A stretch of DNA of 64,000 nt from Toxonevra muliebris. Its lineage: Eukaryota > Arthropoda > Insecta > Diptera > Pallopteridae. A model generated the notes under the pieces. It ran no database searches and was not told the DNA's origin. It saw only the letters and a list, made by a program, of their open reading frames with translations. Shown one piece after another: positions 46,501 to 56,181 of this stretch (its first letter is position 1; every line of letters starts with the position of its first letter). Location of the stretch: positions 57,734,079 through 57,798,078 of the forward strand of contig OY829327.1 of the NCBI GenBank assembly GCA_963691655.1. The letters are read 5' to 3'. The translations under genes were made by a program, and so were the position numbers.

Positions 46501-49500
46501 CGCTGAGATGTAGACATTGACCAACAACGACGAGAGGCTACTGGGAGCGTTCGAGAGGAAGATACTCCTCATGGTCCAGTGTGCGTGGACGACGTGTATC
46601 GTATAAGATGGAACCATGAGCTGTGTGAGCTATACGTATTATTGGCGTAGTCAAACGCATAAAAATACAGCGGCTTCGCTGGCTGCGTCATGTTGAACGA
46701 ATGGGTGAAAGTGCTCCATCTAGAAGGGTGTTTTATTGGAGCCACGGAGGTGGAACGCGCAGAAGAGGACGACCTAATCTCCGTTGGAAAGGCCAGGTAC
46801 AGGGGGACCTGACTGCACTTGGGCTTATTAACTGTTGACATTAAAGTTTACTCAATTAATGGGTCTATCCATTAAAATATAGAAAATAAAGTTGATTTTA
46901 ATTTTAATAGTCGCTTTTTTATCTTTTGTTGCATATTAAAATTTTAAAAATTAAATAATAAATTTGAAATCGACTATATTTTCTTTTTTGGAAAAGCTGA
47001 ATGTTATTAAAATGTATTAAGTTCTCATGTTGCTCCTATGTGCTTTTGAATAGGCCATTAACAAGCAAACAAATAAAATTACAACAACGGCAAAGTGTTC
47101 GGACTGCGGCGTTACTTTAAAGGCAAGTGGTAACATTACTTCCAACTTTTTGAAATATCTACGACGAAAGCATCCCAAAACAAAAAAAATAAAAACACTC
47201 GCACTAGTACCGCCCAAGAGATATTTGACGATAAAATAATAGAGTTTATTATTGATACAGCGTCACCTTTATCAAACGTACAAAAAAAATCGTTTACTGA
47301 TTTATTTAATGGAACTGGCCTCAAAGTCATGGGAGAAAAGCACTGATGAATAGATTGGATAAAAAATATTCGAATATGATTTCTAATCTAAAAGACGAAA
47401 TTACTAAAAAATTATCATTTTAGTACCACAGCCGATATTTGGTCAGGTAACCACAGAAGCTTCGTGGGATATACATGTCACTGGTTGGATGATGATTTTG
47501 GAAGAAAGTCCGTGGCTTTTAAAGATTTCGGTATTCAAACGATGTCTTTTCCAGCGGATTCAAATGCTGGAAACGATGATTTGATTGATAATGGAGCTGA
47601 TGAAATAGATGCTTCACAATTTGAACATATCAAATCGATTTTGCCGAAACATCAACGGTGCGCAAGTCACATCTTAAATTTGTTGGCAACTACGGACTTT
47701 ATGACATTAACTAAACTTAACCCAACTTTGGTGTGGTGAAGTGTGTCATACCCAAAAACTAAATATAGTCGCAAATACATAAATATTTTTCGGTTAGGTT
47801 TTTAACAAATGTAACGCCTTATGGAGAAAGAACGCTTGGCCAAAATCTTCCGAAGCAATTAAAAAGCTGTTGGGTTCATCTTTGGTTATTCCAATAATAA
47901 CAAGATGGAACTCTTTGTTCGATGCTGTTTCATGGATCTTAAAACACGAACAAAAGCTGGAGGAATTGTGTAACATTTTGGCAATACAGCGACTATCTGC
48001 AACTGATTTGCGATACTTAACACTAGATTTTCTGCAAAGAGAAAATAAACTTTTGTATGGATGCCTTTTACCGTCATTAGTTTCTTTAAGTGTAAAGCTA
48101 AAAAAATTAACACAAGGAGGCAATCTTTATTATTTGAAACCGGTTGCAGTTTTGTTGGAGAAAAAACTTCGTGACTGACTCTCTGTTTTTTTTTACTGGC
48201 TCCTGAGGCAAATGATGCTATAATAACAGCGGTTTTATCTCCCGAAATAAAAATGCGTTGGTATAGCACATTAAGTAGTACGGCAAATATTCACTCGAAG
48301 AAAGATATTCACAGCTTGATATTACGATCAATTCAAAATACCGCAAGTGCTGATGGCGAACATACTGCCAGTAAACAGGAGTTTTACGAATTCGATGGTA
48401 TGTGATACAATACACATGTTAAAATTTAATATATTTGCCTTATTTTGATATTCATATGTGCATATTTTTTCAGATGGCTAGGATAGCGAGGACATTTCTC
48501 TTTTATCTACCAAAAGTAGCTCACAACCAATTTCCACTGATCGTGTCGCCCAACTATTTTACCAATATTTAAGCGATCCAGACAATTCCATTGAAATATG
48601 GCAGAAATATCAGCTAAAAAAAAATTCTTTGAAATACAATACTGCATTAACATCGTCGGCCACGGTCGAGAGATTATTTTCATTTGCTGGCATCATTAAC
48701 AGCCCAAGACGACTTCCAGATAAATATTTCTGGGCTTTCAGATAAATATTTCGAGAAATTAGTTCTGCTAAAGGCCAATATGAATTTTTTAGGAAATAAG
48801 ACCAGCATTAGTCTACCTTAATTTCAATTTAATATTTTCTGACATGTTCATTTTTTGCTTTTTATATTGAAATCCCATTATTTTCTCTATTTTCATTATT
48901 TTTCTTATTTTCTTCAATTTCAAACTTTGTATGCATGTACATATGTGTACATGCAAATTTATATGCAATCGAAATAAATATTGTTCTTCAATTTCAACAT
49001 ATACATACTTATGTTATCTTAAAATTTATATTTTTAAACATTTCATGAACAAATTACAAATATTTAATACAAAATTTTTTGTAATCATAAACCGTACTCA
49101 TAATCGTACTCAAAAAATTTCGAGTACGATTACTGTAATCGTACTCAAAAAATTTCAAGTACGATTACTGTAATCGTACTCAAAAAATTTCGAGTACAAG
49201 TACATGAAGGAATCGTACTCAAAAAGTAATCGTACTTCTACACGCCCAGCTCTGTTTGTAACCAATAGCTTCAAAGCTATTTTCACTCTGCAAAAACACA
49301 GTGAATAACACTTCCACAAACGAATTTTTTTTTACCACCTACCATGAATCACTGTACAAGGTCAACTGCTTACAGTAATCTGCGTTTTTGTGATGATATT
49401 CTTGCATTTCTTTAAGTTTTTTCTTTTCATTATCATCCTCTGCTAAACTGATTTTCAATTAAAATATTGCACACTTAGCACAAAGATCCTTTTTAGGTTT

Positions 49501-52500
49501 TTTAAGTTTTATTCCCATAATATGAAAAATATCAGAGTATACTGTGTATGATACTGGGTTAGAATAAGACTCGACTTATAATTTATGCATGTTATTTATG
49601 CTTGAGAGAAATCTTTTCCTGTGAAGTTATGGTTACTTAGGTCTTCCACAATCATGACACCAAATTTCTTGCTTGAACATTGATTTGTTTGTCCTTTATT
49701 AAAACATAGCTATGAAGCTGTAGACAATCACTGGATAACTCCTTTTCTCCAATTTTTTGATTTTTATATTCTTTTATAAACATATCTGATAAAAAAAATT
49801 TTCGGTTAGTAATAATTTAATGCATTATTTTTTAAAAAATAGTGCAAAAGATTTTACTAAACATTTTTGCACTTAGGTTTTTTGTGGTACTTCAAAGACA
49901 AAACATTAAAAAAAAATTACTTAAGCAAGAAATTTTCAATATTCGGCAATTAGCAAACGTGAAGAATACCTAACAGAACCGAATACAAATAGCGTAAATA
50001 GTAATATCTGTTAAACATTTTATTTATGCCACATAAAAGTGGATGTTGCATATACGCATCATTGTGTATGAAAGAGTTAAGCTAAGGTCGCTGTGAAGAT
50101 ATTTTTGTGAAGAACACTCTCTCACATGACTCGCATATGAAGGAAACGTGTTAATAAGCATGTGAACCTTTTCTCTTTTGTCTCCGTTATATTTGTTGGG
50201 AGGTAACCTCTTGCCACGTTTATCTGTGGCTATTAAGCCTGTAGGAGATGCAATTTTTTTTTATTTTTTACAATTTTAACTATCTACTCATTTTTGGCAT
50301 ACAGGGAATGGTAATAATTAGAATGGGTCCTATTCCTTTTTTTACAACATTTTTCATTTAACGTTCTGATTTTTTTCTTCAATATTAATTAAACTAGGAA
50401 GCAAAGTCTTGAATTATGACTTCCAAGACTCCAGTAGCTTTTAAAAATGTCTTTCTGATTTTCGTATGTGATTTTACTGTTACCTTTTTCGGCAGCTTTG
50501 TAGTCTTTCTACTTTTCTTTCCCTTATTTTATTACCTTTCAATTTAACATATTCTTTTCCTGCATTTCTTTTTCGTTTTCTTGTAATGGCATTTTCATTT
50601 TTACAACTATTCTGACCATCATCAGCTATAATATTATCCCTACTTTTGTATTTCTCCTGAGAGTCTTGAATGCAGTTGTTAGTGCTTGAACAGCTGGATG
50701 GATTGTAATTTGAGTCTGCGCAAGAGTCATACAAATCCTCGTCTAATATAAATTTCATTTCTTGTTGAAAATCAAATCCCTCATCTTCTTCCATTAAAAT
50801 CTTGTATACGTAGGACATCTGAATAAAATAATTTTTACGTAGTATTTAGTGAATTCTTAATAACGCATTTTACCTCTAGAGTAAATTTATTTGTTCATTT
50901 AAATACAGTTTCTTATAGTTGAATAATTTTTTCGCTCCTATCTTTTTTTTTTTAATAAATGTATGTTCTCTATATGAAAATGTGTATTATAAGAAACTCT
51001 GTCTTTTTTGATAGAAAGTTCCGCCCTTCGACAAAAATGTTTAATTGATTAAAACAAAGTGAAATTATTTTATTGCCCTTTTATTGCACGTAGCATTAAT
51101 CAATAATTAACGTGATTAAATAGAGCACTTTATTATATGAAAAATATCTTAAGTCTGCCACTGCATTTGAAAAAATATATTATCTATACTTATCAAAAAA
51201 TATCGTATGTAGACTTAACTCATTATCGACGAATCGTCGAAATCGTTGAGATTACTTCATGATTTTTTATGTGTTGACTATTGAGATCCCACTGATCACT
51301 TCTAGCCAATTGAGAAAATTTTGGAACGTTATTTTAAATAATTAATTAATTTCACCGATTTTTTTTTTTTTTTTGTATTTTAATTTTCAGGATGGTACTT
51401 TTCAAAACATTTAAGATGAGAAACAGTAATACGTGGTAATAGCCGTAGCCTTTCAGACTCCTCAATATCAATTTCGTCTGATTCAATTGGTTCTGGTGTA
51501 ACTTGGAATAAAGTAATTTTCGAGCTAATTCGGACTTGAACTCTAATTAGGTCACTGCTCTGTGCCCTTCTGTTTTGCAATCAGACAGTGAATTTTCTAA
51601 CCGTTGGCTACAGTCGAGTTGACACAATTTGTTCACAATGGCCTTCACCATTTTTTACCGCGTATAGCTACACGATGATTAAATACTGTATTATTGTGAA
51701 TGATCGGTATATCTAGATCTGGTAGGTCTGACCAATAGTGTTAGACGACCTCGATAGTCTAGTGGGTAGTGCTCACCCAAGAGGTTCAGGTTCGATTTTC
51801 GTCTAATAACTTCTTATATTCACTACCGATATAAAGTGAATGCGAATTATAACAAAGTGTACGAATATAACTATTGTTGATTGGTAGGCAATGGCAAAAC
51901 CACCAAGTGATAGCAAATTGCCACACTACTGTTCGAAACCGGCGTTAAATTTTAGGTCCAACACAGATCACGTTTTGTTTTGTCCAAATTAGGTACACCA
52001 AAAGTGAATTTTTTTCTCTACTTTGATGGCGGTGATTGTTTAAATTGAACTACAATTTCACCAGCTAACTCTGAATTTATTGGAATATCGGACATCATGT
52101 TATTGTCGTCATCGTCTACTGAATCTATTACTTCTTCCAACTCCGTTTGTTTGCCAAAACAAATAAAATATTTTAATAACTTTTCGAGCCATTTTAAAAA
52201 AGGAATTTCTTAGACCCTTTTTTAACATACAAATAATAAGGTAAAAACGCAACTATAACATTTTGTACAAGAAATATTGTGAAGCCACGAGTTCAAACTT
52301 TCATTTAAATAAATACTTAAATACGATACACATAGTTGTATTTATTTTACAAATGCTCGAAATTGGTGTTGCGAAAATGCAAAGACAGTCGAAAATGGAT
52401 TAAGTGATGAGCCTTTTAAAGTTTTAATTATGAAATTCATCTTAAGGGGACCTTCTGATCTAGCCCCCTTGAATTTGACGAGTTTTTAGGATTTTTCTTT

Positions 52501-55138
52501 TTAAATGAATTGAATAATTTAAATTGAATTAAGTTTTTTACAAAAATTCAGGAGAAAAGTACTCATTATCAAGAAACCAACTTCAATACAAAATTAACTC
52601 TTTTTAAAACTATAGCCCTATTCACAATTTGGTGCAAATGGGCTTGCATCATTGCAAATGCAAAATATTTCCGCTATCAAAACAACAAATATATGCGGTA
52701 TCCAATAAAAATTGGCATTTGCAATGATGCAAGACCATTTGCAACAAATCGAGTATAGGGCTTATATATTTTACTTAATTCAACCTAAAATTAGAATAAA
52801 ACCAGAATTCAATTTCCTTTATAACTTTTATTCTAAAGGTCTGTTCATGTTTAAAAAATTTTAACAAATTTTTTTATGCATACGAATTTGCAAGCAAGAA
52901 GTTATTCCACATAAAATCGTCTAGTCAGCAAAGTCAGATCACTTTGGATTTTGCTCAAATTTTGTAAGAATCTTCTTTGGGATTCCTAATGACTCAGCAT
53001 TAAATTTTCTCATGGTCCACTTTCAGTCAGCGCGAATTAAAAGATTTCAAAAGTATGATTTTTATGATTTTCTATTTTTATCAGTAAATTTTATTTTTTA
53101 AAGATATCTACACGTTTTTGATGGTGTTATAAAGCTGAAAAATAGCAGTTTTTTTGAAAAAGATTTAGATCCAAGTTTAAATTAATGTGCACGAAAAATA
53201 ACAAGAGGCTGAAAATATGTGCATTTGACTGGCTTTTCGATATTTTTAGCTGACTTCAGGGTCTATGCTGTTGAATGTAAACAGCTAATATTTCTCAGAG
53301 ATCAAGTGCATATCTCTTAAAAGAAAAAGACTTACGGTTGACTGGTTCCACTTATAATAAATAACGGTACCTAAAAATTAAGAATTTCATTTTCAATTTA
53401 GGCTATAAAATGAACGTGTTTGATATGAAGTGTGAATCAGATAATTACAGGGTATTTAGTTCTTAATCCAAACTTCAAAACTCCGTAAGCTCGTTTTGTT
53501 ATTTATATCGCTTTCGCATGTACAGGCTGTTAAATTAAGCAAAAATATCAGTAATTTGTTCGGTTTTAAAACAACTTATCTATATACATATGTAGGATGC
53601 TCCTCATCTTACGGTATTTACAAGTTTATTGCTCTTAAGGTGCACGGCAATAATTTTTCAAAGCTACTGTTTTTTCATCTTTCTAGATAATCTTGGTAAA
53701 AATTTCAAATGAATACCAATTTTGATGGATTTTTACATTTTCTGTTAGTATATGAGGTGGATGTGGCAGGTAACCGATCACTCCCGTTTCCATAAATTAT
53801 TTTTTTCGCAGCCTAAAAATGAAACATACCAAAATTCGTTACTCTGGGGCCACTCCTTCTATTTTTTCCACTCACGCAATGGTTATCCGACTACTTTTTA
53901 TTTTATTTTCTCTTAGAGCTTTTGTCGCTCAAAATGGACCAATTTGATTGTGAGACACTGAAGATAACACTTACCTTTAAATACAATTTGTCGATTAAGT
54001 ACGGTAATGAATATTGAACGTACATAGTGCAGTAGTCTCTCTGAAATTTTTTATTTTCTAGACGTGCATCCATGCTGTAGAGAAATTTCATTGCCAAATA
54101 ATTTGCCACAGTTTCTTTTCGTTCATTGCATATTTTATCTATTTCCACATAAAAGTAGTCACAAGGCCATAAACTTTCAGCTAATTTGAAATCTTTGCCA
54201 CCCCAAGCAATCTCCATATATTTATCCCACTGATTGAATGATGAAATATTGAGACTGGTCGATAGCGTTTCGCACTTTTCAAAATTTTCATCAAACTGAT
54301 CTGTAACATTCAGCACGGCCCTCCAAAATTCAAAAACATCACTTATAATTTGAGTAATCTTCGATTCCTCAACACCGTACGTTGTTAGATATTGTTTCAT
54401 ACGTTTTTCGTTTAGATCATATCCACGTGAAGCATTTGAAGCGATGTTGTCGCTATGTGTGATGTAATCAAACCCCAATTCTGGAATCTTAAAGTATGGC
54501 GGAAATGGATATTGTGGTATGATTTCCTCTTTCAATAAACTGGCAACACCAAAGTTCGTTAAGTGAGCGCTCATATTGAACCAACTGAAGTTGTTAGCAT
54601 TCCATGTTTCATCCACAGCAGGGAAACCTCCAATTGAATTGATGACGTCAATATATGTTTGCGACTTTTTCATTGGGTATAGTTCCGCTTTTAAGCATGA
54701 TTGATAGAATTTTTGAGTTAATTTATATTCATTAATGTATTCTGATTCAAAACTGTCAGCAGGCTTCTGCAGTAATAATTCCACAGCATCTACCAATTTA
54801 TAGATGATATCGAGTAGATTACTGCGTTTATGTTGCGCCTGTCGTTCCTCTATAACATTTTTCCAATTACCGCACGCATATTCATAAAAATCATCGCAAG
54901 GATCTTGGGACAGATTCATAAACGTTAACATTTGTTTTGCATATTTTATACGATATTCACCATCGATTTCATTACGACTAAAATCTATTTCTGATAGTGT
55001 AAAATTTTCTACTGTCGGTGTTGTTGTCGTTTGTGCTGACGCAGTCTCCTCCGTAGATGTCATGGGCTTCAAAATTATCTCGCCCGTAAGATTTAGAATT
55101 ATTATAAAAAGCAACGATGATCTGAACAATTGTTGCAT
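36469..55138 (-). CDS. Neprilysin-like secreted M13 metallopeptidase, 722 aa, three exons
   Basis: Zinc endopeptidase of the neprilysin family (M13), which cleaves small peptides outside the cell. Exons on the minus strand are 55138-53975, 37536-36919 and 36855-36469, all phase 0, with GTAAGT and GTGTGT donors and tttatag and ctattcag acceptors. The total of 722 residues is typical of M13. The start ATG at 55138 gives a hydrophobic signal peptide (LFRSSLLFIIILNLTGEIIL) and no retained cytoplasmic anchor is obvious, so secretion is likelier than the type II membrane form. The family marks PCDDFYEYACGNW, VNAFYY, GHEFTHGFD, ENIADSGG and C-terminal CRVW are all present, so the enzyme should be catalytically competent. 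The paralogue within the fly neprilysin-like set cannot be named. The 16.4 kb first intron holds most of the TEs of the region. Confidence 0.92.
37537..38707. other. Neprilysin intron, proximal part
   Basis: AT-rich. A short coding-like stretch (AVVNSAANPFELNNGVEDQK, 37919-38008 on +) has stops just upstream and is unassigned. No intact gene. Confidence 0.45.
38708..39104. mobile_element. Inverted-repeat element, GCTGTG family, copy A, TA flanks
   Basis: Ends GCTGTGTTTTATTCGCCAGC and, in reverse complement, GCTGCGTTTTATTCGCCACT; TA lies immediately outside both (38706-38707 and 39105-39106). The motif gcgaataaaac recurs at 38740 inside the left end. It is the best-preserved copy of the family also seen at 2279-2689 and, as a fragment, near 28205. 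Confidence 0.75.
39117..39400. repeat. Fragment of the CATAACGCCC element
   Basis: Matches about 8917-9160 (cccacaagatggtacgaccg, taattgttgggccttatgtc) and stops near the start of the right subterminal repeats. No other end. Confidence 0.65.
39411..40584. other. Neprilysin intron, no recognised gene
   Basis: A 75-codon frame at 39400-39627 has no domain, and its surroundings look like a decayed DNA-element end. Nothing else supported. Confidence 0.4.
40585..42715 (-). mobile_element. LINE 3' portion: reverse transcriptase and C-terminal zinc knuckle
   Basis: Non-LTR retrotransposon on the minus strand. From 42527 downward: LLNEFQAGFRKGYFTIDNIF, YAFFVDFRAAFDTI, GVKQGCQLNPLLFSLFLNDL, the catalytic ILLYADDIIII, and TINTEKSKMM. 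Then comes the C-terminal domain at 41768-41382 (CYAAQIWAID, FIKRIFRLPQF). Near 41200-41140 a Cys-His finger reads MCTLCNLKEEEIVPHFLGIC, with a stop near 41012. A poly-T on the plus strand at 40587-40602 is the likely poly-A tail. Frameshifts separate the pieces, so the copy is inactive. The clade is not certain from motifs alone. Confidence 0.85.
42716..44480. repeat. Sequence interrupting the LINE, including a GAACTATCACTACCG element
   Basis: LINE homology stops near 42715 and returns near 44690, so about 1.8 kb of other DNA separates the two halves. Within it, GGAACTATCACTACCGTTC (43018-43036) and GAACGGTAGTGGTAGTTTC (43693-43711) are inverted ends of a roughly 690 bp element. 43366-43630 of its interior is the inverted, SINE-free counterpart of 56182-56922. 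Confidence 0.65.
44480..45375 (-). mobile_element. LINE 5' portion: PHD-like finger and endonuclease fragment
   Basis: On the minus strand, 45354-45124 encodes KCPGCSKQIAPSTKPSICTV followed by CHENFHK, a Cys/His finger of the kind found at LINE N-termini. Near 44760-44680 the frame gives TDLFLTGDYNLPHITWVNED, the G-D-[FY]-N-L-P-x-I-x-W signature of apurinic-type LINE endonucleases. Both fragments are broken. Strand and order suggest they belong to the same copy as 40585-42715. A second, different LINE cannot be excluded. Confidence 0.7.
45490..45945. mobile_element. piggyBac-like internally deleted element, 456 bp
   Basis: TTAA at 45486-45489 and 45946-45949; ends CCCATTTTCGTCTGCCG and, in reverse complement, CCCATTATGGACGAATCATC. 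It matches the longer element at 51229-52399, in opposite orientation, over both ends. It retains ATGGCTCGTAGAGTTATTAA (45691 on), the start-codon region of the lost transposase (MARRVIK). Confidence 0.8.
46440..46845 (+). pseudogene. RTE-like LINE, C-terminal fragment of reverse transcriptase polyprotein
   Basis: With one frameshift, the plus strand reads DERLLGAFERKIL, GPVCVDDVYRIRWNHELCEL, then blocks of the RLRWLRHVERMGESAPSRRV type and GRRGRPNLRWKGQVQGDLTA before a stop near 46838. This is the typical end of insect endonuclease-reverse transcriptases of the RTE type. The catalytic domain is absent. Confidence 0.7.
46980..49254 (+). mobile_element. hAT-family DNA transposon, decayed, with right terminus
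   Basis: Domains in order: BED zinc finger KCSDCGVTLKASGNITSNFL...RRKHP (about 47096-47175); TTADIWSGNHRSFVGYTCHW (about 47420-47490); QRCASHILNLLATTDF (about 47655-47700); IPIITRWNSLFDAVSWILKH (about 47890-47950); and the C-terminal hAT dimerisation block ATVERLFSFAGIINSPRRLP (about 48661-48720) with FEKLVLLKANMNF. Stops and shifts break it. The right end is a tandem array of GTACTC...GAGTAC palindromes (49099-49235) and a terminus (reverse complement CAGAGCTGGGCGTG) typical of hAT. The left terminus is not recognised. Confidence 0.85.
49099..49235. repeat. hAT subterminal tandem palindromes
   Basis: Three near-identical units of about 38 bp, each built as GTACTCAAAAAATTTCGAGT continuing to AC plus GATTACTGTAATC, followed by a degenerate half unit. 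Each unit is itself a palindrome, so the array offers many symmetric binding sites close to the transposon end. Confidence 0.8.
49255..49630. other. Intron spacer
   Basis: No recognised feature. Confidence 0.4.
49631..50086. mobile_element. Second copy of the CTCTTT/TTAA element, left end lost
   Basis: Matches 10120-10536 (gtcttccacaatcatgacac, tacctaacagaacc, tttatgccacataaaagtg) and ends GTATGAAAGAG followed by TTAA at 50087-50090. It carries extra bases (gatgttgcatatacgcatca) before the terminus compared with the first copy. Confidence 0.6.
50484..50818 (-). CDS. Unassigned coding exon, about 112 residues, basic C-terminus
   Basis: On the minus strand an ATG directly after an acceptor-like CAG opens MSYVYKILMEEDEGFDFQQE. 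An acidic and Ser/Asn-rich stretch follows, then ITRKRKRNAGKEYVKLKGNK and IRERKVERLQSCRK. It ends at a possible donor (AAAAAG|GTAACA, 50484/50483), with a stop two codons on if unspliced. The G-K-x-Y-[VI]-x(3)-G-K-x-[IV] basic block resembles a module that recurs in insect TE-associated proteins, from memory. It may be a relic exon of a transposon. It lies inside the neprilysin intron on the same strand. Confidence 0.35.
51229..52399. mobile_element. piggyBac-like element with transposase remnants, 1.17 kb
   Basis: TTAA at 51225-51228 and 52400-52403; ends CTCATTATCGACGAATCGTC and, in reverse complement, TCCATTTTCGACTGTCTTTG. On the minus strand ATGGCTCGAAAAGTTATTAA (near 52190) starts MARKVIK. 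After a shift it continues GKQTELEEVIDSVDDD and NNMMSDIPINSELAGEIVVQ, an acidic N-terminus of the piggyBac type. A further open piece (51580-51380; ISSKITLFQVTPEPIESDEI) follows. A SINE (51743-51965) interrupts it. The DDD catalytic core is not found. Confidence 0.75.
51743..51965 (+). repeat. tRNA-Glu-like SINE, unit A, copy 2
   Basis: AGACGACCTCGATAGTCTAG opens a box A (TAGTCTAGTGGG) and box B (GGTTCGATTTT). The anticodon arm is shortened relative to the other copies. The body (cttatattcactaccgatat, ggcaatggcaaaaccaccaa, cgttcgaaaccggcgttaaa-like) matches copies 1 and 3. It is inserted in the piggyBac-like element at 51229-52399. Confidence 0.8.
52614..52762. mobile_element. 149 bp MITE with long inverted repeats
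   Basis: AGCCCTATTCACAATTTGGT at the left; the right end in reverse complement reads AGCCCTATACTCGATTTGTT. The arms pair again at gcatcattgcaaatgc/gcatttgcaatgatgc, so most of the element folds on itself. It is flanked by TAT on both sides. Confidence 0.75.
52763..53974. other. Neprilysin intron, distal part next to the exon 1 donor
   Basis: AT-rich, no gene or bounded repeat recognised. Ends at the minus-strand donor GTAAGT at 53974-53969. Confidence 0.5.
53975..55138 (-). CDS. Neprilysin-like gene, exon 1 (residues 1-388)
   Basis: Carries the signal peptide, a Thr/Ser-rich linker (STEETASAQTTTTPTVENFT) and the N-terminal M13 domain, including the conserved DPCDDFYEYACGNW near residue 85 and several N-x-[ST] sites. 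It ends ...LPYLIDKLYLK at a GTAAGT donor. The family continues directly with EHFNDDI in the next exon, so no coding exon is missing in the large intron. Confidence 0.92.
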
Positions 55139-56181
55139 TATCACTTTTTTATTCAGAACGGCAGTATCTCTAAAAACGTTATCACTTTCACTTTTTGATC
55201 GCTACAGTATTTAGGCGTCCGTTCAGTTGTCGAGTCAAATCAATACTAATTTGAAAAAAAAAATATATCACTCTCTCTCTTTTCATTTGCCTGCTCAATT
55301 ATTCTACCGAAACCAGATTAAAATTTCGCCTGAACTTGACCTGCACCTAAAACAATTATAAATGATAAGTTTAGTATGAAAATATTCATATATATATATA
55401 AGCGTATTTCCATTCATATACATACATATATATGTATCCATATACAGTTATATATATATATATATTTAACACAAATTGGCGACTCTTATCCCATGTGAGT
55501 AATTTTAAAAACTGATGATGGCAAAAATTGCAGGAACTTCTCACATTAAAAATCAAGTTTCTGCAAATGTCAAAAATATTTGTTTGAATAAAGAAATTTA
55601 CGTTTAGAGGTTAATGCTCTGTAACAAAAGCAGTGTTTTTGAAGGAATTTCATTCGTTTATCCACAAAACGTATCTCGCCATTAAGAAATTGGTTCATAA
55701 AACTATTAATCAGGTATATATACATATGAAAAAGAAATCTGTAATCGAAATAATTGCAAAATGTAGTAACCATATCTGATGGCAGATAAGATAAATAGAT
55801 ATTAATTATATCACAGTGATGTTGCTGAAATATTGAAATCAAAAGATGAAAGTGGCGCTAAAATGGTACCTACCAACATTTTCGCTTGTTCTTAAAGTAG
55901 AAGCGACTTATTTGTTTACTACGTAATTTCGTTTAATAGTGATACTTATTTGATAGTGTAATTGTATTCGCATGTAAAAGTCAAGGATTGACCTCACTAC
56001 AATCTTAAAAGGTTAAAGACACTAGCTGTAAGAAGCTATTATCTACGTAATTGAAGTTTTTGGGAGATATGAAAGCAGATTACGGTTCTCCCTACAAATT
56101 TTTGCAAAAACTGTTTCAATGTGGAGGATGAACACGCCACATTCTCCTTAGCTGACCTAGACAGATAGACTTTATAAAAGG
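55139..56181. other. Region upstream of the neprilysin-like gene
   Basis: Presumed 5' UTR and promoter of the minus-strand gene. Contains AT dinucleotide runs at about 55390-55470. No TATA box or initiator can be called with confidence, and no other gene is seen. Confidence 0.45.

Noticed and set aside
47794..48269. Minus-strand frames of 109 and 127 codons
   Set aside because: Antisense to the hAT transposase blocks, which are clearly recognisable on the plus strand.
49099..49235. CRISPR-like array
   Set aside because: The units are contiguous palindromes without distinct spacers, next to a hAT terminus in a eukaryotic genome.
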